From the NCBI RefSeq assembly GCF_001282945.1, contig NZ_CDMG01000002.1:457268-521267 (forward strand): DNA of 64,000 bases, written 5' to 3'. The DNA is from Helicobacter ailurogastricus (GTDB lineage: Bacteria; Campylobacterota; Campylobacteria; Campylobacterales; Helicobacteraceae). Within the stretch, counting starts at the first letter, position 1. Every line of letters starts with the position of its first letter. The notes below the pieces were generated by a model that searched no databases, was not told the origin of the DNA, and saw only the letters and a program-made list of their open reading frames with translations. The position numbers and the translations under genes were made by a program. This document shows, in pieces, positions 26,367 through 36,876 of the stretch.

Positions 26367-27220
26367 TGGAGCGTTTCAAGACCTTTTGGGAGAATTTTAA
26401 GCAAAACAAAGCCGGTTTAGTCGGGCTGTTTTTGCTGGTGGTGTTGGTGATCTGTGCGCTCTTTGCCCCGATCTTAGCCCCCTATGATCCCACTTTGCAA
26501 GACGCAAAAACACGGCTTGTGGTGCCCTTCTTTATAGAGGGGGGCAGTGGCACGCACTGGCTAGGCACGGACGATTTAGGGCGCGACATTCTCTCCCGCC
26601 TGCTCTATGGGGCGCGCATTTCTTTAACCATTGGTGTCGTTGCAGTGGGGATTGCCGTGTTCTTTGGGGTGATTTTTGGGCTTTTGGCGGGGTATTTTGG
26701 TGCTTTGGCAGACATGCTGATCATGCGTTTTATGGATTTAATGCTCTCCTTGCCCTCTATTTTGCTCATCATCATCGTGGTGGCGATCTTAGGCCCCTCT
26801 CTTACCAACGCCATGCTCGCCATTGGGATTGTGGGCGTGCCCGGGTTTGCCCGCATTGTGCGCGCCAGCGTCTTAGCCGAAAAGCAAAAAGAATACACCC
26901 AAGCGTCTAAACTCAACGGCTCTTCGCATTTGCGCTTAATGTTCGTGGTGATCTTGCCTAATTGCACCGCCCCCATCATCGTGCAAGCCACGATGGGGCT
27001 TGCCGGAGCCATCTTAGAGGCGGCGGGTTTAAGCTTTTTGGGGCTAGGGGCGCAACCGCCCAGCCCCGAGTGGGGCGCGATGCTCATGGACGCTTTGCAG
27101 TTCATCACCACTTCGCCATGGACTTTGGTGTTCCCCGGGTGCATGATTTTCTTAACCGTGATGGGCTTTAACCTTGTGGGCGATGCGATCATGGACGCGC
27201 TCGATCCTAAAAGGGCTTAG
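26366..27220 (+). CDS. dppC: dipeptide ABC transporter permease DppC
   Basis: The 284-residue protein has an N-terminal NKAGLVGLFLLVVLVI segment typical of OppC/DppC. HWLGTDDLGRDILSRLLYGARISL follows, with the EAA loop RIVRASVLAEKQKEYTQASKLNG. It is the second pore subunit of the transporter. Confidence 0.93.
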   Translation: MERFKTFWENFKQNKAGLVGLFLLVVLVICALFAPILAPYDPTLQDAKTRLVVPFFIEGGSGTHWLGTDDLGRDILSRLLYGARISLTIGVVAVGIAVFFGVIFGLLAGYFGALADMLIMRFMDLMLSLPSILLIIIVVAILGPSLTNAMLAIGIVGVPGFARIVRASVLAEKQKEYTQASKLNGSSHLRLMFVVILPNCTAPIIVQATMGLAGAILEAAGLSFLGLGAQPPSPEWGAMLMDALQFITTSPWTLVFPGCMIFLTVMGFNLVGDAIMDALDPKRA

Positions 27221-27221
27221 T

Positions 27222-28079
27222 GTGGCAAATCTCTTAGAAGTTAAAGACCTACAAACCTACTTTTCCACCAAGCACGGACTTGTTAAAGCCGTGGATGGGG
27301 TGAGCTTTTCTGTCGCCCCCGGGCAAACCGTGTGCTTAGTGGGCGAAAGCGGAAGCGGCAAGAGCATGAGTGCGTGGTCTGTCATGGGGCTTGTCAAACC
27401 CCCGGGCAAGGTCGTGGGCGGGCAGATCCTTTTTAAGGGGCAAAATCTTTTAGAGTTTAGCCCTAAACAAATGCAAGCCCTGCGGGGCAGCCAAATTGGC
27501 ATGGTTTTTCAAGAGCCCATGACAAGCTTGAATCCTAGTTACACCATTGGCTTTCAAGTCGCCGAGGTCTTTAAAATCCACCAGCCCACCCTAAATGTGG
27601 CGCAAGTTAAAGAAAAAACCATGCAAGCTTTGGGGCAGGTGGGGCTTGGAGCGGATAAATTCAACGCCTACCCCTTTAACTTGAGCGGAGGGCAACGCCA
27701 AAGGGTGGTGATCGCCATGGCGATGGCGTGTGCGCCGGATCTACTCATTGCCGATGAACCCACCACTGCCCTAGATGTCACGATCCAGGCTCAAATCCTA
27801 GATTTAATGCAAGGCTTGCAAAAGAGCAAGCAAATGGCGATGCTGTTTATCACGCATGATTTGGGTGTGGTCGCACAACTTGCCGATGTCGTGGTTGTGC
27901 TTTACAAGGGTGAGGTGGTGGAGAAAGCGAGCGCAAAAGACTTATTTAACGATCCACGCCACCCCTACACAAGGGCACTACTAGAGGCAATCCCCAAGCC
28001 GGGGCAGCGCAAGGTGCGTCTAGCCAGCGTGGATGAAAATGTGAACTACCTAGACTTCCCTAAAGAGTTGCGATGCTAA
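27222..28079 (+). CDS. dppD: dipeptide ABC transporter ATPase DppD
   Basis: The ATPase has 285 residues from a GTG at 27222, right after the dppC stop; a longer in-frame version would read into dppC. It has Walker [10 protein letters not shown]-loop QEPMTSLNP, signature LSGGQRQR, Walker [13 protein letters not shown], and the oligopeptide C-terminal region ([12 protein letters not shown]). The usual iron-sulfur-type cysteine cluster of the OppD/DppD tail is not visible in this short C terminus. Confidence 0.92.
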   Translation: MANLLEVKDLQTYFSTKHGLVKAVDGVSFSVAPGQTVCLVGESGSGKSMSAWSVMGLVKPPGKVVGGQILFKGQNLLEFSPKQMQALRGSQIGMVFQEPMTSLNPSYTIGFQVAEVFKIHQPTLNVAQVKEKTMQALGQVGLGADKFNAYPFNLSGGQRQRVVIAMAMACAPDLLIADEPTTALDVTIQAQILDLMQGLQKSKQMAMLFITHDLGVVAQLADVVVVLYKGEVVEKASAKDLFNDPRHPYTRALLEAIPKPGQRKVRLASVDENVNYLDFPKELRC

Positions 28080-28843
28080 GAGCGCAAGACTTGAAAAAAT
28101 CCTATGGGGCGTTTGAGGTGCTAAAAGGGATCAACTTCACCCTAAATCCGCAAGAAATCCTAAGTCTCGTGGGCGAGAGTGGGTGTGGCAAGAGCACGGC
28201 GGCTAAAATTTGTGTCGGGATGCACCCAGCTAGCGCGGGCGAGGTGTTCTTTGAGGGCAAGCCCTTAAGCAAATTTAGAGCAAAAGAGTGGCGCGCTTAC
28301 CGCCAAAGCGTGCAAATGGTGTTTCAAGACCCCTACTCTAGCCTAAACCCGCGCTGGCGTATCCAAGACATCATCGCCGAACCCTTGCTGTTAAACACGA
28401 ATTTAAGCAAGAGTGAAAGGCATAAGCGGGTGCTAGAAATCATGGCGCAAACGGGCTTAAAAGAGGAATGGGCGCAAAGATACCCCCACCAATTCTCCGG
28501 CGGGCAACGCCAAAGGGTGGGGATTGCAAGGGCGTTGATTTTACACCCCAAAGTGCTCATTTGCGATGAGCCCGTGTCCGCTTTAGATGTGTCGATCCAA
28601 GCACAGATTCTAAACTTGCTCTTGGACTTACAAGCCCAGCTGGGTTTAAGCTATCTTTTTATCAGCCACGATTTGGGCGTAGTGGAGCACATCAGCGATC
28701 GCATTTTAGTGATGGAGGGGGGCGTGATTGTAGAAGAGGGGGGCGTGGAAAGTGTGTTAAGCGCGCCCAAACACCCCTACACCAAGAAACTTTTAAACGC
28801 CATCCCCCACTTAGATAAAATGTTGCAACGATTTAAGGAATAA
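28073..28843 (+). CDS. dppF: dipeptide ABC transporter ATPase DppF
   Basis: The 256-residue ATPase has Walker [20 protein letters not shown], signature [10 protein letters not shown], Walker [12 protein letters not shown], and [13 protein letters not shown] at the end. It partners DppD to drive uptake. It overlaps dppD by 7 bases and precedes obg by 5. Confidence 0.93.
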   Translation: MLRAQDLKKSYGAFEVLKGINFTLNPQEILSLVGESGCGKSTAAKICVGMHPASAGEVFFEGKPLSKFRAKEWRAYRQSVQMVFQDPYSSLNPRWRIQDIIAEPLLLNTNLSKSERHKRVLEIMAQTGLKEEWAQRYPHQFSGGQRQRVGIARALILHPKVLICDEPVSALDVSIQAQILNLLLDLQAQLGLSYLFISHDLGVVEHISDRILVMEGGVIVEEGGVESVLSAPKHPYTKKLLNAIPHLDKMLQRFKE

Positions 28844-28848
28844 TTTCA

Positions 28849-29814
28849 ATGTTTGTAGATTGTGTAGAAATTAGCGTGACTTCGGGCAAGGGTGGCCCGG
28901 GCTGTGTGAGCTTTAGACGGGAGAAATTCGTCATGGAGGGCGGACCAGATGGGGGCGATGGGGGCGATGGGGGCGACATTGTCTTTAAAGTGGATAGCAA
29001 TAGCGACACCTTAAGTGCCTTTAGGGGCAAGAAGCACTACAAGGCACAAAATGGCGCCCCCGGGGGGCCTAAAAATTGCAGCGGCAAAAGAGGGCAGGAT
29101 TTAATCATTTCTATCCCCCCGGGCACACAGATTTTTAACAGCGACACGGGGGAGTTGCTTTGCGATTTAGTGGAGAGCGGCACGCAAACGACCTTACTCA
29201 AGGGGGGTAAGGGGGGGCTTGGCAATGTCCGCTTTAAGAGCGCGTCCAAACAACGCCCCACCTACGCCCAAAAGGGCATCGCCGGCACGAGTTTAAACTT
29301 ACGCCTAGAGCTTAAACTCATCGCCCATGTGGGCTTAGTGGGCTTTCCAAATGCGGGCAAAAGCACGCTCATTAGTGTGCTCTCCAACGCCCGCCCTAAA
29401 ATCGCCCCCTATGCCTTCACGACCTTAATCCCCAATTTGGGCGTGGTGCAAGCCGGGCAGTTTCAAGAGTTCGTGATGGCAGACATCCCCGGGATCATCT
29501 CAGGGGCAAGCGAGGGCAAGGGTTTGGGGCTAGACTTTTTACGCCATTTAGAGCGCACCAAATTTTTATTGTTTGTGCTAGACACCACCTACGACATCCA
29601 CGAGCAATATCAAGAGTTGCGCCACGAGTTGGCGCACTTCTCTAATGAATTGGCCCAAAAGGATTTTGGCATCGCCTTGAATAAAATAGATGCAGGGCAA
29701 GCCCCCGAGTTTAACGCTCCACAAGCGCGCTTTATCCTGCCCATCTCTGCTGCTACCACCCAAAACACCGGCCAGTTATTGCAACTTTTGGCGCAAGCAC
29801 TGCATTTGGGCTAG
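28849..29814 (+). CDS. obg: GTPase Obg (CgtA)
   Basis: The 321-residue protein has the Gly-rich Obg domain (residues 1-155, with three GGD repeats near residue 35) and the GTPase domain with GFPNAGKST, a DIPG switch and NKID. It associates with the 50S subunit and with stress signalling. It stops just after the G5 motif (ISA), shorter than the roughly 360 residues of most Obg proteins, so the variable C-terminal tail is missing. It is last in the rplU-rpmA-dpp-obg run. Confidence 0.93.
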   Translation: MFVDCVEISVTSGKGGPGCVSFRREKFVMEGGPDGGDGGDGGDIVFKVDSNSDTLSAFRGKKHYKAQNGAPGGPKNCSGKRGQDLIISIPPGTQIFNSDTGELLCDLVESGTQTTLLKGGKGGLGNVRFKSASKQRPTYAQKGIAGTSLNLRLELKLIAHVGLVGFPNAGKSTLISVLSNARPKIAPYAFTTLIPNLGVVQAGQFQEFVMADIPGIISGASEGKGLGLDFLRHLERTKFLLFVLDTTYDIHEQYQELRHELAHFSNELAQKDFGIALNKIDAGQAPEFNAPQARFILPISAATTQNTGQLLQLLAQALHLG

Positions 29815-29817
29815 TCC

Positions 29818-30690
29818 ATGCCCCTTTTTTTTGCCAAAGATTTTAAAGATACAGAAAACACGAGCCTAGCCATCGGCAAGTTTGACGGCGTGCATTTGGC
29901 GCACCAAAAACTTTTAAGCTTGCTAGATGGCAAGGGGGCAGTGCTGATTGTAGATTGGTTGCAAAATAAACCCGCCCTAACCCCACTAAAAGAGAGGATT
30001 AAATTACTCAAAACTTTTGTCAAACAAGTCTATTTTTTACCCCTAGAGAAAGCAAGTAGGCTGGTGCCGGCGGATTTTTGCGCCCTTTTGCTCTCTAAGG
30101 GGGTGTGTTTGCAAAAAATCGTGGTGGGCTATGATTTTCACTTTGGGCTCAATAAAATGGGAGACACCCAAGCCTTGCAAAATCTCTTGCCCGCTCACAT
30201 CCGCCTAGAGGTCATGCCCGCTTTCAAAATCAAGGGCATGGCCTTGCACGCACGGCACATCCGCGCCTGTTTGCAAAGGGGCGAGGTGGCTTTGTGCGCG
30301 CAGTTTTTAGCCCGCCCCTTTAGCCTAGAGGGGGCGGTGATCTTGGGGCAACGCTTGGGTAGTAAAGAGCTTTACCCCACTCTTAACATGGCTGTGCCTA
30401 AAAACGCCCTTTTGCCCGCTTTTGGGGTGTATGCCGTGCGGGTGCAACTTGAGGGCAGCCCAAGCGTTTTTGAGGGGGTGAGCTTTTTAGGCGAGAGGCT
30501 GAGTACGGATAAGCATTTGGCGCTAGAAACGCACATTTTAAACGCTAAAATCCCCACTCCGCCCAAAACCTTAAGGGTGTCCTTTATCCAAAAAATCCGC
30601 GACAATACATTTTTTGCTAATCTGCAAGACCTAAAAGCCCAAATTTTTACAGACATACAAAAGGCAAAAACCCTCTTAAAGACCCAGTAA
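29818..30690 (+). CDS. ribF: bifunctional riboflavin kinase / FAD synthetase RibF
   Basis: The 290-residue protein has an N-terminal FAD synthetase domain (GKFDGVHLAHQ, residues about 20-30) and a C-terminal flavokinase domain (LGSKELYPTLNMAVP and the ETHIL segment). It turns riboflavin into FMN and FAD. It starts three bases after obg. In H. pylori it sits with tkt, addB and ftsK, as here. Confidence 0.92.
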   Translation: MPLFFAKDFKDTENTSLAIGKFDGVHLAHQKLLSLLDGKGAVLIVDWLQNKPALTPLKERIKLLKTFVKQVYFLPLEKASRLVPADFCALLLSKGVCLQKIVVGYDFHFGLNKMGDTQALQNLLPAHIRLEVMPAFKIKGMALHARHIRACLQRGEVALCAQFLARPFSLEGAVILGQRLGSKELYPTLNMAVPKNALLPAFGVYAVRVQLEGSPSVFEGVSFLGERLSTDKHLALETHILNAKIPTPPKTLRVSFIQKIRDNTFFANLQDLKAQIFTDIQKAKTLLKTQ

Positions 30691-30702
30691 GAGCAAGTTT
30701 GT

Positions 30703-30708
30703 TAGAAT
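30703..30708 (+). promoter_or_regulatory. -10 element before the transketolase gene
   Basis: TAGAAT lies 27 bases before the tkt ATG in the 45-base gap after ribF. No good -35 is visible. Confidence 0.4.
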
Positions 30709-30735
30709 AGCCCCTATTTCCACAAAAGGCGTTTT

Positions 30736-32661
30736 ATGGACTCTGCTCTAAGTTTAAAAGACATCCTAACTTTAGAAAAAATGGCAAAAACCCTGCGCTT
30801 TTTGTGCGCCGACATGGTGCAAGAGGCCAACAGCGGACACCCCGGCGTGGCGATGGGCTTGGCCGATGTGGCTGTGGTTTTAAGCCAGCATGTGCGCTTA
30901 AACCCTAAAAACCCCGAGTGGCTAGGCAGGGATCGTCTGATCTTTAGCGGAGGGCATGCGAGCGCGTTGGTGTATGCGCTTTTGCATTTATGGGGCTTTG
31001 ATGTCAGCTTAGAGGATTTAAAAGCCTTTAGAAAATTGCACTCAGTAACCCCGGGACACCCAGAGTTTAAACACACCCCGGGGGTGGAGGTCACCACAGG
31101 TCCGCTAGGGCAGGGCTTTGCTAATGCGGTGGGTCTAGCGATGGCGGGCAAGTTGGCGCAAAACATGCTAGGCGATGCTTTTAAGCACAAGGTTTATTGT
31201 TTGTGCGGGGATGGAGATCTGCAAGAGGGGATCAGCTATGAGAGCGCGTCCTTGGCGGGGCATTTAGGGCTTGATGATCTCATTGTGCTTTACGACAGCA
31301 ATACCATCACCATTGAGGGGGACACAAACCTAGCCTTTAGTGAAAATGTGCGCTTGCGCTTTGAGGCGCAGGGCTGGGCGGTGCTTGCTTGTGATGGGCA
31401 CGACTTTTTAGACATTGACAAGACCTTAAACACCGCTAAAAAGAGTGATAAACCCACTTTAATCATCGCCCACACGACTATTGGCAAGGGGGCACTAGAG
31501 CTAGAGGGCAGTGCCAAGACACACGGCGCGCCTTTGGGGGCGGAGGTGATCGGGCGGGCCAAAGAGGCTTTAAAGTGGCCCAGTGAGGCTTTTTACATCC
31601 CCGAAGAGGTGAAATTGCATTTTAGCTTGCAAAAGGGCGAGGCTTTAGAGAGCCTTTGGGCGCAAGGCTTAAGCGTAGAAGTGCAAGAACAAATCGCCCA
31701 CTTGCAAGCCAAAGACTTTAGCCAAGTGGCTTACCCCACTTTTGAGCTAGGGCAAAAGTGCGCCACGAGGGCGAGCAATGGGGCGATTTTAAACGCCCTC
31801 AGCCAAGCTTATTTGGGCTTTGTGGGCGGAAGTGCAGATTTGGCCCCGTCTAACAACACCCGTTTAAAAGCAGAGGGGGATTTTTTAAAGGGGCAGTGGG
31901 GGCGCAATTTGCACTTTGGCATCAGAGAACACGCCATGGGGGCGATTTGTAATGGGCTGGCGAATTATGGCTTGTTTGTCCCCTTTTGTGCGACCTTTTT
32001 TGTCTTTAGCGACTATTTAGCCCCCGCTTTGCGCCTAAGTGCGCTGATGCAAAATCAGGTCTATTATGTCTTTACCCACGATAGCATCGGTGTGGGCGAG
32101 GATGGGGCGACTCATCAGCCCATAGAGCAATTAAGCCACTTAAGGGCGATCCCTAATTTTGAAGTCTATCGCCCTATGGACGCGCATGAAAATGTCCTTT
32201 GTTGGCAAGTGGCGTTAAAACGGAGCAAGAGTGCTGCCTTTGTACTCTCTAGGCAGGATTTAGAAGTGGCAAGCACGGCTAGTTTAGAGCAGGTGCAAAG
32301 GGGGGGATATGTGCTTTATAAGAGCCCCAAAGAGCCACAAATCAGCCTCCTTAGCAGTGGGAGCGAGGTGTTGCCTTGTTTAAAAGCCGCCCACTTACTA
32401 GAGGCTGAGGGGGTTGGGGTGCAGGTGGTGAGCGTGCCTTGTTTTGATCTCTTGTTGCAGCAAGAATTAGAGTATTTAAACACGCTCTTGGTGGGGCGGG
32501 TGTTGGCTGTAGAGGCTAGCCGTGGGCTGGAGTGGTTTAAGTTTGCCGATGAGGTGTTTGGCATGCAAAGTTTTGGCAAATCTGGCAGGGGGGCGGATTT
32601 GTTTAAGCATTTTGGTTTCACGCCTGAAAATATCGCCAACAAGGCTAAGGCGTTGCTGTGA
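30736..32661 (+). CDS. tkt: transketolase
   Basis: The 641-residue thiamin-diphosphate enzyme exchanges two-carbon units in the pentose phosphate pathway. Visible are the N-terminal EANSGHPGVAMGLADV, the GDGDLQEG cofactor motif (about residues 156-163), GIREHAMG and HDSIGVGEDGATHQP. Length is normal. Its TGA overlaps the GTG of addB. Confidence 0.95.
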   Translation: MDSALSLKDILTLEKMAKTLRFLCADMVQEANSGHPGVAMGLADVAVVLSQHVRLNPKNPEWLGRDRLIFSGGHASALVYALLHLWGFDVSLEDLKAFRKLHSVTPGHPEFKHTPGVEVTTGPLGQGFANAVGLAMAGKLAQNMLGDAFKHKVYCLCGDGDLQEGISYESASLAGHLGLDDLIVLYDSNTITIEGDTNLAFSENVRLRFEAQGWAVLACDGHDFLDIDKTLNTAKKSDKPTLIIAHTTIGKGALELEGSAKTHGAPLGAEVIGRAKEALKWPSEAFYIPEEVKLHFSLQKGEALESLWAQGLSVEVQEQIAHLQAKDFSQVAYPTFELGQKCATRASNGAILNALSQAYLGFVGGSADLAPSNNTRLKAEGDFLKGQWGRNLHFGIREHAMGAICNGLANYGLFVPFCATFFVFSDYLAPALRLSALMQNQVYYVFTHDSIGVGEDGATHQPIEQLSHLRAIPNFEVYRPMDAHENVLCWQVALKRSKSAAFVLSRQDLEVASTASLEQVQRGGYVLYKSPKEPQISLLSSGSEVLPCLKAAHLLEAEGVGVQVVSVPCFDLLLQQELEYLNTLLVGRVLAVEASRGLEWFKFADEVFGMQSFGKSGRGADLFKHFGFTPENIANKAKALL

Positions 32662-34964
32662 AAGAGCCCTTGTATGTCTTTAGCCACCAAAGGGCGTGCA
32701 AGGCGTTTTGGGCCAAGCAGCCTGATGGCTTTTTGCCCACAGCTCTAAGCGCTAATGAGTTTTATAACCAAATCAGTTACATTCCGAGTCTAGTCAAAAT
32801 CCCTAAGAGTGTGCGCCGTTTGCTCTTAGCTAATGCCATTGAAAGGGTCCTAGAAGATCTGCCTAGTGAAAAGGATGAACATTTATTGGTTTTTAAGAGG
32901 AGTTTTTTAGGCTATTTGGAGAGCAGCAATTTTGTGGGGCACTTTTTCAACGAGCTGGCCAAATTTGACTTAGACATTCACCAAATCCAAGATCGAGACA
33001 TTTATGGCGATTTCACCCACCATCTAGAAGTGCTGGAGCGCATCTATAAGCACTACACCACACAGCTAAAGGATTTGGGTTTTTACGACCCCATCTTGCG
33101 CCTAAAACCCAAACTAGTCCCCCCCGTGTTGCAAAGGTTTTCAAGGGTGGAATTTTATTTGGGTGGGTCTTTAAACCTCTACGAGCAAGAATTGCTTTTT
33201 GCCGTGAGCGCGCTTGTGCCCGTGTTTTTGCATGTAAGAGTGGATCGCTACAACAAGGACTTTTTAAATTTTTTAAAGTTAGATTTGAAAGAGGACTTTA
33301 GCTACAAGATTGACTTGCAAGCCTTGCAAGAAGGCAAGGATGCCTTGATACAGAGCGCACATAAACCCCTTAGAACTGAGAACATTCGCATCCACCACTT
33401 CAACAGCCGCCTAGAGCAAGTGGGGCTTGCTTTAGCCAAGGTGCAAGAGTGGCTAGAGGCAGGCTTAGAGCCTTCAAAGTTAGCCATCATCACCCCCGAT
33501 TCGAGCCTAACGGCGCACTTGCACCTTTTAGACACCCAGCGCAATTTAAACTTCGCCTTTGGACAAAATGTCAAATGGGCTTATCAGGCTTACTTTGAGG
33601 CTTTAAAGCATTTACAAGCAAACCCTGACACGCCCCCCCTAGAGGATTTAAACGCACAATGCGAGGCACTGATGGCTGCACTAAAAGCTTCTCAGGCTCT
33701 ACAAGACTTCCACCAAGAGTTTTACAACACACACGCTAAGGTGAAAGCCCTCTTGCCCCATTACACCTTTGATAATTGGCGTGAGCTTTACACCCGCGCG
33801 CTCGAAGAACAGCGAGTGGATGACACCACAGGCGGGCAGGTGAAAGTCTTGGATGTGCTGGAGTGTCGGGGGCTAGATTTTGATAGGGTCGTGATTTTAG
33901 ACTTTACCGATCAGCTTGTGCCAAATTTGGCAGATCACGACCTTTTCTTAAACAGTAAAATCCGCGCAAGCCTCAACATCCCCACCTTAAAAAACAAGCA
34001 GAATTTACAAAAACACTACTACTACCAAATCCTAAAAAACAGCCAAGAAATCGACATCGCCTACCACAGCGCGCACAACGCCACGCACTCTAAAATGCTT
34101 TTAGAATTAGGGCTAGAGGGGCAAATTGTGCAGGGGGCTTTTAACCTTTTCCCTCCCGAGCGCAAACACCCTTACCAAGAGGACACTTGCACGGCTTTAA
34201 TCCCTCCCAATTTTATTTTTAGCGCTACGAGACTGAACGATTTTTTAGCTTGCCCTAGGCGCTTTTACCTTAAATATTTGCAACACTACACCCCCCCAGA
34301 GAGTAAAAACGCCAGCACGGGGATATTCTTGCACAAGCTTTTAAAGACCCACTATGAACAGCATCCCACAACCCCCATCACTGCCGCAACTTTATTAGAT
34401 CTGGCCAAAACCGACCACCCCAAATGGCAACAAATGAGCGCGCTCGAGCAATTTAGCTTTGAAGTGATCGTGGATAAAATGCAAAGCTTTTTTGACAAAG
34501 AGCGCACAAGATTACAACAATGTCAGGTTGTGGCGTGTGAAAAAAAATTTACATTTTCTTTAGCGGGTTTTACCCTTACAGGGCAGATCGATCGCATAGA
34601 CAAATTTAATGACGGCTCGTGTGCCCTCCTTGATTACAAATTTAAAGCCTCAAAAGAGCTAAAAGCCGACACCCTAGAGAGCGTCAAAGAGAGCCAAGAT
34701 TTTCAACTAAGCCTTTATGCTTTGGCTGTGGCAGCAGAGCTAGGCCATGCTAGCTTGCAAGCGTCCTTTTACAGCCTAAAAGATGCAGAGTTGATCACAG
34801 AAACAACAGGAGTTTTACAAGCCAAACAAGAACGATTGATCCAAATTTTAGAGAGTTTTAAACGCCCCATTGACTTTGTTAAAAACGCCCATAAGAAAAA
34901 TTGCCAGTATTGCGCCTACCAAGACATTTGCGGCGTGGAGTATCAAGAAAGGAAAGGCTATTAA
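32658..34964 (+). CDS. addB: AddB subunit of the AddAB helicase-nuclease
   Basis: The 768-residue protein starts at a GTG overlapping the tkt stop. The N-terminal two thirds is the inactivated helicase-like part (no Walker A site), typical of Helicobacter AddB. The C-terminal RecB-type nuclease has FTLTGQIDRID and CALLDYK as catalytic segments. Cysteines in FLACPRRFYLKYL and CQYCAYQDIC can build the iron-sulfur cluster. With AddA (elsewhere) it processes double-strand breaks for RecA. The position between tkt and ftsK matches H. pylori. Confidence 0.9.
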   Translation: MKEPLYVFSHQRACKAFWAKQPDGFLPTALSANEFYNQISYIPSLVKIPKSVRRLLLANAIERVLEDLPSEKDEHLLVFKRSFLGYLESSNFVGHFFNELAKFDLDIHQIQDRDIYGDFTHHLEVLERIYKHYTTQLKDLGFYDPILRLKPKLVPPVLQRFSRVEFYLGGSLNLYEQELLFAVSALVPVFLHVRVDRYNKDFLNFLKLDLKEDFSYKIDLQALQEGKDALIQSAHKPLRTENIRIHHFNSRLEQVGLALAKVQEWLEAGLEPSKLAIITPDSSLTAHLHLLDTQRNLNFAFGQNVKWAYQAYFEALKHLQANPDTPPLEDLNAQCEALMAALKASQALQDFHQEFYNTHAKVKALLPHYTFDNWRELYTRALEEQRVDDTTGGQVKVLDVLECRGLDFDRVVILDFTDQLVPNLADHDLFLNSKIRASLNIPTLKNKQNLQKHYYYQILKNSQEIDIAYHSAHNATHSKMLLELGLEGQIVQGAFNLFPPERKHPYQEDTCTALIPPNFIFSATRLNDFLACPRRFYLKYLQHYTPPESKNASTGIFLHKLLKTHYEQHPTTPITAATLLDLAKTDHPKWQQMSALEQFSFEVIVDKMQSFFDKERTRLQQCQVVACEKKFTFSLAGFTLTGQIDRIDKFNDGSCALLDYKFKASKELKADTLESVKESQDFQLSLYALAVAAELGHASLQASFYSLKDAELITETTGVLQAKQERLIQILESFKRPIDFVKNAHKKNCQYCAYQDICGVEYQERKGY

Positions 34965-36876
34965 GCTTGGGTTCCTTGTCCTGTTAGTGGGGCTTTTCTT
35001 AGCCACTTGCTTTGGAGAAAGTGGGCTAATGGGGGCTGTGGGCGTGGGGATCGCCCGTTGGCACATAAGTTATTTTGGGGCAATCGCCTACGCCGACCCC
35101 ATTTATTTATTCTTTGTGTCGCGGTGGTTAAACCAAAAGAGCCTAAGAGCCTTGCAGGCCATTTTAGCAAGTCTCATCGGGTTTTTGGGTTTGCTTGTGG
35201 GGCAGGCTCTCTTGTTAAAACAAGGGCTTGTGGGCTTGATTTTACTGGATTTGATCCAAGAGCAAATCGGCACGCTTGGGGCGTGGCTTGTGGTGTTAGG
35301 GGCACTGCTCTATGCCTTTGGCGCGCTCTTTCCTAAGAGTTTTAGCAAGTGCAAAGAAAACCTACCCGCCTTAGCCCGCCTAAGTCTTGAGAAGGGCAAA
35401 GAGTGGGGGGAGAGTCTATTAAACACCACACAGGGGCTTAAACCCCATAAAAGAGCAAGCTTTGCGCCCAAAACCAAAGGGGCAGCGTTTGATCCAAAAA
35501 ACTTTAAAGAACGCCCGGAAAGCTTTAAAATCAAGGTGAGCCACTACCAAGAAGCCCAGCAAGAGCAGGATTTACAAGTGCGCCTAGTCCCCCCACAAGA
35601 GCCAAAACAAGAACCCCTAGCTTCCCAAGAAGCGCAAGAAGTCCAAACCCCAGAGTCAAAGCCCAAAGCGCCAAATTTTCATTTAGACCTATCTGCGCAT
35701 AAAGATTTATTAGAGCAACGCCACGCCTTGCAAAAGCCCAAACAAGGCGCGTTGCCTAGCCTAGATTTGCTAAACTCCCCAGTGCCCTTAGCCCCGCAAA
35801 CAGACAATCTCCAAGAGAAAATCCACAACCTACTCAACAAACTCAAAATGTTTAAGATCGAGGGCAAAGTTGTGAATACCTGTGTCGGTCCGATGGTCAC
35901 GACCTTTGAGTTTCGCCCCGCAGGGCACATCAAGGTGAGTAAGGTGTTAAGCCTTGCTGATGATTTGGCGATGGCTTTGTGCGCCCAATCCATCCGCATA
36001 CAAGCCCCCATCAAGGGCAAGGATGTGATGGGCATTGAAATGGCCAACGACCAAATCGCCCCCATTAGCCTCAAAGAAATCCTAGAAAGCCCCGCTTTTT
36101 TGCAAAGCACAGGCCTAAGCCTAGCTTTAGGCAAAAGCACCACAGGCGTGCCCTACATTTTAGATTTAAAGACTTTGCCCCATTTACTCATCGCCGGCAG
36201 TACGGGCAGCGGTAAGAGCGTGGCGATGCACGCCTTGATTTTGTCCTTGCTTTACAAGCACACTCCCCAAGATTTGCAATTTGTGATGATCGATCCTAAA
36301 AGGGTGGAATTTAGCCTATACTCTAACTTGCCCCACTTGCAAACCCCCATCATCACCGACCCTAAAGAGGCGCAAAGCGCCTTAGAGGATTTGGTACAAG
36401 AAATGGAGCAACGCTACAACTTACTAAGTACCAAACGGGCAAAAAACATAGAGAGTTATAACCAAAAATCCGCCCAAAAATTGCCCTTTGTCGTGGTGTT
36501 GATCGACGAATTAGCGGATTTAATGCTGACAGGGGGCAAGGACATTGAAACCCCCATCATTCGGCTCGCCCAAATGGGGAGGGCAAGCGGATTGCATTTG
36601 ATCATCGCCACACAACGCCCCAGCGTGGATATTTTAACGGGGTTGATTAAGGCGAATTTGCCCTGTAAGATCAGCTTTAAAGTCGGCTCTAAGGTGGATG
36701 CACGGGTGGTTTTAGACACAGAGGGGGCGCAAAATCTCTTGGGGCGGGGGGACATGCTCTTAGCCGCGCCGGGCGGCAGCGCACCCGTGCGTCTGCATGG
36801 GGCGTTTGTGGCTGAGGAGGAGATTGAGCGAGTCGTGGATTTTATTGAAGGAAAGCAACATGCAAAATCTGTATGA
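34870..36876 (+). CDS. ftsK: DNA translocase FtsK (lacking the gamma domain)
   Basis: The frame covers up to 668 residues. Four membrane segments (about 32-150) lead into a Pro/Gln/Glu-rich linker (about 215-310) and the hexameric motor with Walker A GSTGSGKS and Walker B VVLIDELADLML. It ends at VRLHGAFVAEEEIERVVDFIEG plus seven residues, so the winged-helix gamma domain that reads polarity sequences in other FtsK proteins is absent. The start is uncertain: the TTG at 34870 lies inside addB; the region just after AAGGAAAGG near 34950 offers only an ATT, and a GTG occurs at 34986. Confidence 0.88.
   Translation: MTLLKTPIRKIASIAPTKTFAAWSIKKGKAIKLGFLVLLVGLFLATCFGESGLMGAVGVGIARWHISYFGAIAYADPIYLFFVSRWLNQKSLRALQAILASLIGFLGLLVGQALLLKQGLVGLILLDLIQEQIGTLGAWLVVLGALLYAFGALFPKSFSKCKENLPALARLSLEKGKEWGESLLNTTQGLKPHKRASFAPKTKGAAFDPKNFKERPESFKIKVSHYQEAQQEQDLQVRLVPPQEPKQEPLASQEAQEVQTPESKPKAPNFHLDLSAHKDLLEQRHALQKPKQGALPSLDLLNSPVPLAPQTDNLQEKIHNLLNKLKMFKIEGKVVNTCVGPMVTTFEFRPAGHIKVSKVLSLADDLAMALCAQSIRIQAPIKGKDVMGIEMANDQIAPISLKEILESPAFLQSTGLSLALGKSTTGVPYILDLKTLPHLLIAGSTGSGKSVAMHALILSLLYKHTPQDLQFVMIDPKRVEFSLYSNLPHLQTPIITDPKEAQSALEDLVQEMEQRYNLLSTKRAKNIESYNQKSAQKLPFVVVLIDELADLMLTGGKDIETPIIRLAQMGRASGLHLIIATQRPSVDILTGLIKANLPCKISFKVGSKVDARVVLDTEGAQNLLGRGDMLLAAPGGSAPVRLHGAFVAEEEIERVVDFIEGKQHAKSV

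Noticed and set aside
28948-28977. Three tandem copies of a GGGGGCGAT-like 9-base unit
   Set aside because: It encodes the conserved GGD repeats of the Obg domain, so it is explained by the protein family and is not a separate repeat element.
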